A stretch of 35,223 bases of DNA, taken from Pleurocapsales cyanobacterium LEGE 06147 (GTDB taxonomy: Bacteria; Cyanobacteriota; Cyanobacteriia; Cyanobacteriales; Xenococcaceae). The notes below the pieces were generated by a model. The model was not told the origin of the DNA. It was given only the letters and a program-made list of their open reading frames with translations, and searched no databases. The DNA is taken from assembly GCA_015207585.1 (NCBI GenBank), contig JADEWQ010000058.1, positions 1-35,223 of the forward strand, written 5' to 3'. The position numbers were made by a program, and so were the translations under genes. Each line of letters opens with the position of its first letter. Position 1 is the first letter of the stretch. Positions 25,865 through 34,491 of this stretch are shown here, one piece after another.

Positions 25865-27382
25865 TTGGCTACAGGCAATCCCACGGAAGCACTTGCTAAG
25901 GGTGCAGGTTTCTCGTTTGTTGGTCAGATTATTAGCACGGGCATCAAGTACGGAGCTCAAATTGCACTAGCTTGGTTTCTGGGAGTAGATGCATTCGGTA
26001 TTTATACCTTGGGACTAGCTATCTATCAGTTAGGAGAACTATTTTCCAGGCTAGGTTTAGAACTTGGGGCTGTTCGTTATGCCTCAATTTATCAGGGCAA
26101 TGGAGATACTCGAAGACTTAAAGGAATATTGCTACAAGCAGTTGGCTTACCATTATTGAGTGGTTTATGTTTAGGGGGTATTCTCTATCTGACTGCAGAT
26201 GCGATCGCCCAAACCTTCTTTGATGAACCGCAATTGGCTGGAGCATTGCGTTTATTTGCTTTTACCATTCCTATAGGAGCCAGTGGAACCTCAGCAGCAT
26301 TTGCTAGTACAGGCTTTCAAACGACAAAGTATCGTGTTTATGCCTGGGATCTGCTGTTACCGCTAGCCAATTTGCTACTAATCGTGCTGTTTGGGGAAAT
26401 TGGTTTAGGACTTTGGGGCACTGCCCTTGCGTGGTTATTGGCATCAAGCGTATGTTTGATTTTGACGCTTTATTTTCTTTATCGACTTTTCCCAGATATT
26501 ATTAACCAACGTATCCAGCCAATTTTTGAGAGCAAACGGCTCCTAAGTTTCTCACTACCTCTCTCATTTGGAACGCTTCTATGGCTAGTGCTGATTTGGA
26601 CTGACATCTTGATGTTGGGCTATTTTTGGCCCGCATCAGAAGTAGGTATTTATCGCGCTGCTTCACAGACAGCATTTCTGATGATCCTGTTCAACCGCTC
26701 ATTAATAATGATGTTCTCCCCCATGATCGCCAACCTTTATAATCAAGGTGATTTAAAGGAGATGAAGCAGCTATTTCAAACGGCGACGCGCTGGAATTTT
26801 TCCCTTACACTGCCTATTTTTTTGGTATTAGCAGTAACTAGTAAGCAGATTCTCCAGATTTTTGGGGCGGAATTTGGAACAGGGTGGCTGCTGCTGATTA
26901 TTTTAGCAGCAGGACAACTAACTCGTGCTGGAGCAGGTGGGTTGGCAATGCATATACTCACCATGTCAGGACATCAATATCTTAAACTTTATGGTGATTG
27001 CCTGTTAGCAGGTATCAACATAGCTTTGAATTTTCTCCTAATTCCTCAATGGGGAGCCATGGGAGCTGCCATTGCTACCGGTCTCAGTATGGCAGGGGTC
27101 AATTTTATCCAATTAGCTCAAGTCAAGCGAATCCTCAAAATTCAGGTTTATAGTCGGAACTATCTCAAGCCAATCCTGGCAGGCGCGATCGCGGGATTAA
27201 TTGGTTTTGTGGTTCAGTTCTGGCTGAATCAATTCCACTTTTTTCTATCAACTTCGATCTCAACCCTAGTTATCACTTTGTTATACGTAGGACTGATGTT
27301 AATGTTTGGCTTAGAAGAAGCGGATCGAACCATCCTTAAAAAAATACTTAACCGATTTGGTTTGTCAACGAGCAAAATATAA
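25865..27382 (+). CDS. Second oligosaccharide flippase (MOP superfamily)
   Basis: A 505-aa membrane protein with about 14 hydrophobic spans. The start KGAGFSFVGQIISTGIKYGAQ is typical of polysaccharide flippases. Start choice: TTG at 25865, preceded by GGGGAGG with an 8-base spacing, the strongest ribosome site in this cluster. Its sequence is not close to the flippase at 1446-2714. It probably exports the lipid-linked glycan made by the plus-strand genes. No polymerase is present in this cluster, so export of a single oligosaccharide or glycolipid is possible. Confidence 0.87.
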   Translation: MATGNPTEALAKGAGFSFVGQIISTGIKYGAQIALAWFLGVDAFGIYTLGLAIYQLGELFSRLGLELGAVRYASIYQGNGDTRRLKGILLQAVGLPLLSGLCLGGILYLTADAIAQTFFDEPQLAGALRLFAFTIPIGASGTSAAFASTGFQTTKYRVYAWDLLLPLANLLLIVLFGEIGLGLWGTALAWLLASSVCLILTLYFLYRLFPDIINQRIQPIFESKRLLSFSLPLSFGTLLWLVLIWTDILMLGYFWPASEVGIYRAASQTAFLMILFNRSLIMMFSPMIANLYNQGDLKEMKQLFQTATRWNFSLTLPIFLVLAVTSKQILQIFGAEFGTGWLLLIILAAGQLTRAGAGGLAMHILTMSGHQYLKLYGDCLLAGINIALNFLLIPQWGAMGAAIATGLSMAGVNFIQLAQVKRILKIQVYSRNYLKPILAGAIAGLIGFVVQFWLNQFHFFLSTSISTLVITLLYVGLMLMFGLEEADRTILKKILNRFGLSTSKI

Positions 27383-27763
27383 GATTCAATTTATAAATTG
27401 ATTTCTAAAGTTTATTATAAATCGAGTAATTGATTTTATATAGTTAACAAATTAACCATAAAATTACATAAATAATAGTCAATTTAAAGAATTAGTAAAA
27501 AGACACTCAATCGATACAATTATCTACTATTTATTGTTTAAAATAAAAAAAATTGCTAAATTCTTCATTGAAGTGGCGAGAAAACAAAGCAGAAAAAAAC
27601 AAAAATTTTCTAGAGACAAAGTTACTAAAATTAAAATATAAACTGTATTTTTTTGTAACTTTTGCTTAATAAGTTAACTTTTTATTTTCTTATCTTCGCA
27701 AAAAAAGCTTAAACCTAGCTTGACATCATCTATAAAAACTAAACTTATACAGAACAGGTAAAA
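27383..27763. promoter_or_regulatory. AT-rich gap with perfect palindrome and possible promoter
   Basis: 381 bases without a gene. A perfect 16-base palindrome (TCAATTTATAAATTGA, 27386-27401) lies just after the flippase stop and may end its transcript. TTGACA at 27720-27725 with TTATAC at 27745-27750 (19-base spacing, slightly long) is a plausible sigma-70-type promoter for the GT2 at 27764, giving a very short leader. The rest is low-complexity A/T-rich sequence with nothing recognisable. Confidence 0.4.
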
Positions 27764-28777
27764 ATGCAATTATCTACTCAGACTCCTAAAAGTATTCATC
27801 GCACAAAAGCAGTTGACGAACACTGGTCAACTGTTACTAGACCGGAATTATCAGTAGTTGTACCAATTCACAATGAAGTAGAAAGCCTATACCAACTTAT
27901 TGATGCGATTGCAACAACATTGAAGGCTAACCAGCTCAACTACGAAATTATCTGCATAGATGATGGTTCACGAGATGGCTCTACCGAACTGCTCAAGCAA
28001 CAAGCTCGAATTCGCACTGACTTGCAAGCCATCATTCTACGTCGTAATTATGGCCAAACTGCTGCAATGGCTGCTGGATTCAAATATGCTCAGGGTCAAG
28101 TAATTGTTACATTAGATGGCGATCTCCAGAACGATCCTGCTGACATTCCTCGACTTCTAGCTAAGTTGGAAGAAGGCTACGATTTAGTTAGTGGCTGGCG
28201 CAAACAAAGACAAGATGCTGCCTTGACTCGATTGCTTCCTTCCAAAATTGCCAACTGGCTAATTGGACGCATTACAGGAGTGAGATTGCACGACTATGGC
28301 TGTTCTCTAAAAGCTTATCGAGCAGAATTAGTGGCAGACATGAACCTTTACGGAGAATTGCATCGATTTTTGCCAGCTTTAGCTTTTATTGAAGGAGCAA
28401 GAATTGCCGAAATCCCTGTAGGACATCATGCTCGTCGCTACGGTCAAAGTAAATATGGACTGGGTCGAACTTTACGAGTTGTGATGGATTTGCTAACCAT
28501 CTCTTTTATGAAAACTTTTTTAACGCGACCCATGCATGTTTTTGGTTTGCTCGGTCTCATTTCTATGGTGCTGGGAATATTATCGGGCGGCTATTTAACC
28601 TTCTTAAAGTTTGGTTTTAATCAGAGTATTGAAAATCGACCCTTATTGTTTTTGACCATAGTACTTATCTTGACAGGGCTTCAGTTATTTTGTTTTGGAT
28701 TGCTGGCTGAATTATTGATGCGAACCTACCACGAGTCTCAGTCTCGACCAATTTATCGGGTGCGAGAGATAGTTTGA
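27764..28777 (+). CDS. Polyprenyl-phosphate glycosyltransferase (GT2, GtrB/DPM1-like)
   Basis: A 337-aa protein. The GT-A domain has VVPIHNEVESLYQL, IDDGSRDGS (65-73) and LDGDLQND (117-124), with LHDYGCSLKAYR (175-186) and RYGQSKYG as acceptor-side motifs. Two membrane spans follow (about 258-280 and 294-318). This is the layout of enzymes that make polyprenyl-phosphate glucose or mannose, such as GtrB, ArnC and DPM1. Its probable partner is the GT39 enzyme 147 bases downstream, which would use the lipid-linked sugar on the outer face of the membrane. Confidence 0.9.
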   Translation: MQLSTQTPKSIHRTKAVDEHWSTVTRPELSVVVPIHNEVESLYQLIDAIATTLKANQLNYEIICIDDGSRDGSTELLKQQARIRTDLQAIILRRNYGQTAAMAAGFKYAQGQVIVTLDGDLQNDPADIPRLLAKLEEGYDLVSGWRKQRQDAALTRLLPSKIANWLIGRITGVRLHDYGCSLKAYRAELVADMNLYGELHRFLPALAFIEGARIAEIPVGHHARRYGQSKYGLGRTLRVVMDLLTISFMKTFLTRPMHVFGLLGLISMVLGILSGGYLTFLKFGFNQSIENRPLLFLTIVLILTGLQLFCFGLLAELLMRTYHESQSRPIYRVREIV

Positions 28778-28823
28778 CTTACAGCATTTTACATGGAACA
28801 CAAAAGCTCTTGGGTTTTAAGTC

Positions 28824-28870
28824 AAAAGTAAATAAGCTGTTAGCTATTAGCCAAAAGTTTATTTACTTTT
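28824..28870 (+). terminator. 12-bp perfect stem hairpin between GT2 and GT39
   Basis: AAAAGTAAATAA (28824-28835) pairs perfectly with TTATTTACTTTT (28859-28870), with a 23-base loop that holds smaller repeats. It lies 47 bases after the GT2 stop and ends in a T-run. It could terminate or attenuate read-through into the GT39 gene. The stem is AT-rich, so termination strength is uncertain. Confidence 0.5.
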
Positions 28871-28923
28871 TAGTGTTAATTAGAATACTTATTTTGAAAA
28901 GGCGATAACGTCTTGAATTTATT

Positions 28924-30453
28924 ATGAAATCAAAAACACAGAAATTGACCCAAATTCCAGCTTGCACAGATGGACTCCGACAATGGATTCCCATTAGCTT
29001 TATATTGCTAGTGGCTTTTGTGTTGTATTTTTATCAACTCGGTACAGAGAGTCTGTGGAACGAGGAACTTTACAGTGTTCATGATGCCAAGGATTTTAGT
29101 TTCACAAAAGCCTACATACGCCCACTTTATTATATAGTCCTAAAAATCTGGATGCAGTTTGGAACCAGTGAAGCTTGGATGCGGGGATTGTCTGTCTTTT
29201 TTGGATTAATTACTATTTTCCTGACATACAAACTCGGTTGTCGTGTAGCTGGAGAGACAATCGGCTTGATTGCTGCTCTCCTATTGACGTTATCGCCATT
29301 GTTTATCAACTTTGCTCAAATGGTACGCATGTACTCATTAGGCACTTGTCTCGGTGTGGGCGGTACACTAGCCTTGGTGCATGCACTTGAGAACCCGACT
29401 GCCTCTTCAATGGGTTGGTGGGCTAGCACAAGAATCTTGATGTTTCTGACTACTCCGCTCAATATGACTCTACTGCTACCAGATGTCTTACTGTTTTGCT
29501 TAAGGTTTCGTACTCAACGCTCTGTCTTGTTAGCTTTCGGAAAATGGCTGTTGCTGGTCATTATTTTATGTATGCCGTCTTTGTTCACACTAATTTCCGG
29601 AACACTTCCATTCCTGAGAGGAGCATTAGATTTATCCCAAAAAGTTGCTCAATCAGAAGGTCACTCATTTTCTAGTTTTATAGAGATTTTACGCAAACTA
29701 AAAAACTTTACCGCTTTTCCCTTCCCTTCAACATCGAAGGTAATGTCCTTATTTTACCAAGGCTATACCTTAATGTTGGCTTGCCTATTAAGCCTTGCTC
29801 TTGTTAAAAAACACCGCTCAGCAAAACTCCTCTGGATTGCCGCTTGGACTTTTCTACCATCAGCTATGATATTTTTCGTCTCCCAAAGATTAGGGATAGA
29901 TCGTTACCTGCTGTTTATATCTCCTTACATTCTTATTTTGCTGGCTGCTGGCTTCATGCGAGTCTGGCATCTACAAAAGATCTTGGCGATTATTGTGGCA
30001 ATTGTATATTTACTTGCTGTTAGCGGGGGGTTGGTACGTTACTACACCGTACAAGATCGTCAGGATTGGCGCGGCTTGGCACAAACGATCGCTATCAACG
30101 AAAAATCTGGTGATTCTATCATTTTGTCAGTAGATGCGTCCAAAATGACTAAGGCACTCGCTTATTATTATCCTGGATCTGCCCCCATTGTTCTTAATAG
30201 TAAACTTTGTCCTTCCAGTGAGGTAAAACAGCCAGTGGTCGAAGAAGCACTCGACGACTTGTTGCCAATTCAATCCCGCCTATGGCTGGTTTGTGGCGAA
30301 GGCTTTGACGAAAAAAAGTTCCGAACTGTTTTCGGAAAATACTTTCAACTCGAAAAACACGCACAATTTATCAACTATAACTTTTATAGACAAAATGATT
30401 TCATGCATCTTTTTTTGGTCACACCAGTTTCTGCTAAGACACAAGAAGAATAA
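28924..30453 (+). CDS. GT39-type membrane glycosyltransferase (PMT/ArnT superfamily)
   Basis: A 509-aa polytopic protein with about 9-11 spans. The first extracytoplasmic loop has the acidic motif ESLWNEELYS (E43, E47, E48), where family members carry the catalytic Asp/Glu pair; PLYYIVLKIWMQFGTSEAWM follows, typical of the family. A soluble C-terminal domain (about 385-509) follows the last span. It would transfer a sugar from a polyprenyl phosphate, probably supplied by the GT2 upstream, to a glycan, lipid or protein at the periplasmic side. Acceptor unknown. Confidence 0.85.
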   Translation: MKSKTQKLTQIPACTDGLRQWIPISFILLVAFVLYFYQLGTESLWNEELYSVHDAKDFSFTKAYIRPLYYIVLKIWMQFGTSEAWMRGLSVFFGLITIFLTYKLGCRVAGETIGLIAALLLTLSPLFINFAQMVRMYSLGTCLGVGGTLALVHALENPTASSMGWWASTRILMFLTTPLNMTLLLPDVLLFCLRFRTQRSVLLAFGKWLLLVIILCMPSLFTLISGTLPFLRGALDLSQKVAQSEGHSFSSFIEILRKLKNFTAFPFPSTSKVMSLFYQGYTLMLACLLSLALVKKHRSAKLLWIAAWTFLPSAMIFFVSQRLGIDRYLLFISPYILILLAAGFMRVWHLQKILAIIVAIVYLLAVSGGLVRYYTVQDRQDWRGLAQTIAINEKSGDSIILSVDASKMTKALAYYYPGSAPIVLNSKLCPSSEVKQPVVEEALDDLLPIQSRLWLVCGEGFDEKKFRTVFGKYFQLEKHAQFINYNFYRQNDFMHLFLVTPVSAKTQEE

Positions 30454-30492
30454 CCCTTTCCTATATATTAAGTACAAGAAAACTTTTTAGAA

Positions 30493-30521
30493 GGGATAGA
30501 GGGAGGTGAAGAGGGTTAGGG
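30493..30521 (+). repeat. Four G-triplets (possible G-quadruplex) in a convergent gap
   Basis: GGG runs at 30493-30495, 30501-30503, 30513-30515 and 30519-30521 have loops of 5, 9 and 3 bases, within a purine-rich stretch between the convergent GT39 and metallo-hydrolase genes. It fits a relaxed G-quadruplex pattern. Function unknown. Confidence 0.4.
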
Positions 30522-30589
30522 AGAGGTTTGGAGGATTCAAGGGAGCGAATGTAGTTAATTACATCATTAGTTTGGTAGCTCCAAAAAAC

Positions 30590-31354
30590 TCAAAATTCAA
30601 AAGTCTGACCTCGCTTTACAAACCCACAAAATCCATCTTTTTTGGCATTAGGAAGTGGTCCTGGTTGATAACCATACAACCACATTTTATTTCTAATTTT
30701 TTTAGGTAATTTCAATAATTGCTCGTAATGAGCATGAATAGCAGTAGGAAATTCTGAAGTTTCGCAATCTTGAAAAATAATAGTTGCACTTTCATAATAT
30801 TTTCCAAGTCGCTCTAAACAAAATTGTGTATCTGTAGTTAAAAATATTTTAATGCCGTTTGTTTCGAATAATAATCCATAGCTAGGCATAAGATAATAAC
30901 CATTATTAATATGAATAACTTTTACTAAATAAAAATTTATTTTTTTCCAGGTAAAATAACTAGTACGACTAATTTGATAAACTTCAAAAAAAGTACTTAA
31001 ATCGGCAATATCGTCATTAATAGAACTCATGCCCCCCGATAAAGAATTATTCCACAATTCGGCAGCTAGATCTTTGCTTAAATAAAGATTTGGTTTATTG
31101 CACCTCGGATCGAATTTAGTACTAAAACCAATATATTCAAGTCCGCCTACATGATCTGAATGTAAATGGCTAATATAAATATCAGTAATATCAAGATGGG
31201 AAAAACCAGCTTCATGCAGAGAAAATCTGATATCTGAACCACAATCAATTAAAAGTTTATTTCTTTCTTCATCAATTAATAACATATTAGATTGGAAATT
31301 ATCCGCTCCGACAGTAAAGGCAGAACCAGAGCCTAAAAAAATTAATTTTATCAT
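30590..31354 (-). CDS. MBL-fold metallo-hydrolase
   Basis: A 254-aa metallo-beta-lactamase-fold protein with FLGSGSAFTVG at 6-16 and the zinc motif HLHSDH at 63-68 (SHLHSDHVGGLEYIGF). A later Asp (LTTDTQF) and His (AIHAHYEQL) complete a likely dinuclear site. It resembles the RNase Z/phosphodiesterase branch rather than lactamases. It is 38 bases downstream of the nucleotide cyclase on the same strand, which raises the idea of a cyclic-nucleotide phosphodiesterase. The class II signature is not matched exactly (Ser where HxHLDH has Leu), so this is only a hypothesis. Confidence 0.82.
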   Translation of the reverse strand: MIKLIFLGSGSAFTVGADNFQSNMLLIDEERNKLLIDCGSDIRFSLHEAGFSHLDITDIYISHLHSDHVGGLEYIGFSTKFDPRCNKPNLYLSKDLAAELWNNSLSGGMSSINDDIADLSTFFEVYQISRTSYFTWKKINFYLVKVIHINNGYYLMPSYGLLFETNGIKIFLTTDTQFCLERLGKYYESATIIFQDCETSEFPTAIHAHYEQLLKLPKKIRNKMWLYGYQPGPLPNAKKDGFCGFVKRGQTFEF

Positions 31355-31391
31355 TTTTGTTAGTAATATTAGCTTTTATTTCTTAATATAT

Positions 31392-33281
31392 TTAGTCTTG
31401 CTCCAACCGATGCGTCAATTTTTTTCGAGCAATCCATTTATAAATCTTACCGAGCCTTGCTTCTATTTCCGGAGTTTTAGAAGTAAAACTAATATAAAAA
31501 CTGGTATTATCGGCTGCTTTTTCTAAAACTTTGGCATAAATATTTTCACTTGCCGTGGGTTGCTCATTTGATGTTAAAAAATTGACCTTGAGATTGCTTA
31601 AAGGAGAAGGCTTGCTACCATCTTTTATCTGATGTATTCGTACCTTAGCTCCCTTAGCTGAAAGCTCGACTAAACTTCCCTTAAATAAAGTGTTGCTAAC
31701 ATGTTTGTCATCTAAAATCGTATACTGAAGCGGAATTCCTACGACGAGAGGGAAAAATTGCTCTTCTTCTCTAGGTAGAAAGAGATTGTAAAAGCCACCT
31801 ATTCCCCAGACTTCATAAATAGCGATCGCTTCTTTCACGCCTTTTACTCTGACCTGTCTTTGTCCGGCAATTTTGACAATCGATCCTACTTCTTGCAAAG
31901 TCGTTTCCGAAATCAGAATTTGACCGCCCGTAGTATAAGATTCGATACGATAAGTCAGATTAACTGGGCTGCCTACAATACCATACTTAGTACGTTTCTC
32001 CGAGCCTATATTACCTACCACGACTTCGCCAGTATTAATCCCGATTCCCATTTCTAGTGGTGGTAAGCCCATCTGTTTCATGCGTTCGTTTACAGAACCC
32101 ATTGCCAACTGCATAGCACAAGCACAGGCAACAGCCCTAACTGCATCGTCTTCTCTGGCGGTAGGGGCACCAAATAAAACCAAAATACCATCACCCATAA
32201 ACTCATCAATGGTTCCCTGATACTGAGCGATCGCATCTGCCATATATTCCAAATAGATGTTGAGTATTTGAATTACTTCTTCAGGAGACATGCGTTCCGA
32301 TATGGCAGTAAAACCTCTTAAATCAGAAGTGAGGATCGTAATTTTTCGCCTCTCCCCACCGAGTTGCAGTTTTTCGTTTTCGGCATCCGTAAGTAAATTG
32401 GTGACGACTTCATCGCTAAGATAACGCCCAAAAACTTGACGAATCAGACCGTTCCTTTGCTCTAAGTCTATATTGGCTTGAGCCAACTCGGCAGTGCGTT
32501 CTCTTACTTTTCCCTCTAACTCTCTGGTAGCTTGTCGCAGCCTACCAATGACTAGGATTAATCCCAAGAGTCCTAATATAGATAATCCGCCTAACTGAAC
32601 TGACAATTCCATTAGCCCCTTTTCGTTCTGTTTCATGAAATTATCTAGAGGCTGAATGAGTTCCCAGGCTCCTCGCACGTCTCCGACTCGCCAATCTTTT
32701 TTGGGACTATTAGGATGGGTGTTGTGGCAAGCGACACAACTGGCTTTCATGATACTCGGCATTACGTATCGCATAGAAAGACGACCTCTGTATTTCTCAA
32801 TGCGATAATAATAGTCGTTAGGAGATTGTCTTAAATAATCGAGTGCATCTTGCTCGAACCGATCTTGAGGACCACCAGTACCATCTGCTTGCCGCGCGGG
32901 GAATGGGTAGTCGCTATAGACTCGGAAGAGTAGATTGCCTTTCTGCTCACTCAGTCGTTTTCCCAATACGATCGAGTACGTCGATGGAATTGGGATTGCT
33001 CCTTCTATGGCAGGGTAGTTATCGGTAACGGTGATTCCATGAATTTTCTCAACGCGCTCAACTACATCGTCGCTATATAACTGTGTTGCCTCTTTGAGAG
33101 CTTTAATACACCATTCTGCATTTTGGAGTGCTTGAGATTGCATCAATTCTAAAGAAAGACCATCGACAGCTGCCCAAGTAATTCCTGCTCCCACACACAA
33201 CAAAATCGTTAGAGCCAAAATAATCTGCTTGAGTAAAAAACCAACGAACCAACGATAAGCTTGAAATATAAATTGTTGCAT
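31392..33281 (-). CDS. Membrane class III nucleotide cyclase with DUF3365 haem-motif sensor and PilZ-like tail
   Basis: A 629-aa protein. Span 1 is about 18-38; an extracytoplasmic DUF3365 (Tll0287-like) domain follows, about 50-215, with a c-type haem motif CVACH (182-186). Span 2 is about 230-247, then a coiled linker, then a class III cyclase domain (about 310-480) with both metal Asp residues (D320 in TSDLRGFT, D364 in EFMGDG) and the transition-state pair N441/R445. The base-recognition positions are E360 and G434 rather than Lys and Asp/Thr, which suggests guanylate as substrate. The last 130 residues include SLVELSAKGAKVRI, similar to a PilZ c-di-GMP domain but lacking a clear RxxxR. 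It is preceded at 12 bases by a 34-aa gene and followed by the MBL-fold gene. Confidence 0.88.
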   Translation of the reverse strand: MQQFIFQAYRWFVGFLLKQIILALTILLCVGAGITWAAVDGLSLELMQSQALQNAEWCIKALKEATQLYSDDVVERVEKIHGITVTDNYPAIEGAIPIPSTYSIVLGKRLSEQKGNLLFRVYSDYPFPARQADGTGGPQDRFEQDALDYLRQSPNDYYYRIEKYRGRLSMRYVMPSIMKASCVACHNTHPNSPKKDWRVGDVRGAWELIQPLDNFMKQNEKGLMELSVQLGGLSILGLLGLILVIGRLRQATRELEGKVRERTAELAQANIDLEQRNGLIRQVFGRYLSDEVVTNLLTDAENEKLQLGGERRKITILTSDLRGFTAISERMSPEEVIQILNIYLEYMADAIAQYQGTIDEFMGDGILVLFGAPTAREDDAVRAVACACAMQLAMGSVNERMKQMGLPPLEMGIGINTGEVVVGNIGSEKRTKYGIVGSPVNLTYRIESYTTGGQILISETTLQEVGSIVKIAGQRQVRVKGVKEAIAIYEVWGIGGFYNLFLPREEEQFFPLVVGIPLQYTILDDKHVSNTLFKGSLVELSAKGAKVRIHQIKDGSKPSPLSNLKVNFLTSNEQPTASENIYAKVLEKAADNTSFYISFTSKTPEIEARLGKIYKWIARKKLTHRLEQD

Positions 33282-33293
33282 GATCCTAATTAC

Positions 33294-33398
33294 TTAAACC
33301 GCTTCTCTGGCAACTACTGTTTCAAGCTCCTTTACCGACTTTTCTAATCTGTCTTGGACAGTTCTGGATACTTGCGCAAAAATCTCTTTAGTTTCCAT
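33294..33398 (-). CDS. 34-aa protein between DUF4278 gene and cyclase
   Basis: A 34-codon frame, METKEIFAQVSRTVQDRLEK then SVKELETVVAREAV. It looks like one amphipathic helix with alternating charged and hydrophobic residues. Its ATG overlaps the 3' end of the DUF4278 gene by 11 bases and its stop is 12 bases before the cyclase ATG, so it sits tightly within the operon. I know no family for it. It could be a true microprotein acting on the cyclase, or a translated leader that couples the two genes. Confidence 0.5.
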   Translation of the reverse strand: METKEIFAQVSRTVQDRLEKSVKELETVVAREAV

Positions 33399-33564
33399 AG
33401 GCAATACCTCGATATTTTCGAGAGTTAGTTTGAAATTTAAATACTTGATTAGCAAGACGTAGGGGATAAGTTTTGCCTAAAAACTTAACTTGAATATCTG
33501 AAGCGAAGGTTTCAACTTCAATAGCTTGAGGTTGATAAGAAACACCACGATAACGAAGTTCCAT
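33388..33564 (-). CDS. DUF4278 domain protein (58 aa)
   Basis: A 58-aa protein starting MELRYRGVSY and ending KYRGIAYGN. The two YRG[VI]xY motifs near each end are typical of the small cyanobacterial DUF4278 family, whose role is unknown. A ribosome site AGGGAG lies 8 bases before the ATG. It is the first gene of the cyclase operon and overlaps the 34-aa gene by 11 bases. The 187-base gap upstream (33565-33751) should hold the promoter; it contains one GCGATCGC-type site and nothing else I can identify. Confidence 0.8.
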   Translation of the reverse strand: MELRYRGVSYQPQAIEVETFASDIQVKFLGKTYPLRLANQVFKFQTNSRKYRGIAYGN

Positions 33565-33751
33565 TTGTTTATCTCCCTATTTTTCTTTGCCTTTTAATCT
33601 AAAAAGCGATCGGGAAGAAATAGGGAACAGAGTCAGATTTTGAGGATAGGAAGAGAGGGGCGATCGCGTTTAGCTCGAGTAATGGGTTTTGGACAGACGC
33701 TTTCTTTGTTAATTTCGGCTGTTGTAAAATTTTAAAGCAAACAGTTCAATA

Positions 33752-34441
33752 TTATTCAGAAGCACTCGCTTCTATTGCTTCCCAATCCCTCACCAAGATT
33801 TTACCTCCCCGCTTGTAGGCGATCGCTGGTTTGAGACTTGCAAGCAGACGCACGCATTCTTCGTAACTAATGCCAATACTTCGAGCCATTTGATAATAAG
33901 AAAGCTTAACCTTCAACAATTCTCCTTCGGGGCGCGCTTCGGTTCCGTAGCGAGCAGCATAATATTGAATCAACCGTACCAACCGCACGAGCGCTCGTTC
34001 TGACACTAATCCATGTACCGTGTCGTGAAGCTGTTGCAAGCGTTGATTAAACACTTCCAAAATGCGCAGTGCCACGTCAGGATTTTGCCTAATAGTATCG
34101 AGTAAAGCCTCTCTTTTCACTGTCAACACTTGAGAATCTACTTGGGCACTGACAGTAGCTGGGGCAATACCTTTGCCAAATACGGCAGGGGCAGCAAAGA
34201 TTTCTCCCGCATATATAGTACGCACTAAGGTTTCCTTCCCAGTGGAAGCTGTCTTTTTAATTTGCAAAGTTCCATCAATCAGAGTATAGAGTAGAGCGGG
34301 CAAGCGATCGCCTTCATGCATGATTATTTCGCCACGCTGATAATTTTTAACGGAACACTGAGGCTGCAACCGCTCTAATTCAGGAATTTCCAGAGATTTT
34401 AGCACTTGCACTCGTGTCAATTGTTCAATGGTTGCTTGCAC
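33752..34441 (-). CDS. Crp/Fnr-family transcriptional regulator
   Basis: A 229-aa protein with an N-terminal cNMP-fold domain (about 15-135), a long dimerisation helix (about 120-150) and a C-terminal winged HTH (YYQMARSIGISYEECVRLLASLK, about 182-204). The phosphate-binding cassette region GEIFAAPAVFGKGIAPATVSA (79-99) keeps the Gly-Glu start, but the Arg that contacts the cyclic phosphate is absent (APAT). It may therefore not bind cAMP or cGMP in the classical way. There are no Fe-S Cys clusters. It lies upstream of the cyclase operon on the same strand, separated by 187 bases, and diverges from the ParA fragment. Confidence 0.88.
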   Translation of the reverse strand: MQATIEQLTRVQVLKSLEIPELERLQPQCSVKNYQRGEIIMHEGDRLPALLYTLIDGTLQIKKTASTGKETLVRTIYAGEIFAAPAVFGKGIAPATVSAQVDSQVLTVKREALLDTIRQNPDVALRILEVFNQRLQQLHDTVHGLVSERALVRLVRLIQYYAARYGTEARPEGELLKVKLSYYQMARSIGISYEECVRLLASLKPAIAYKRGGKILVRDWEAIEASASE

Positions 34442-34491
34442 GATTTTTGATTCGGACGTAGCATACTACGTTTCTACTTTAAACTGTGTAA

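Noticed and set aside
31860-32057. 65-aa plus-strand ORF
   Set aside because: Antisense to the conserved cyclase domain; no coding signs of its own.
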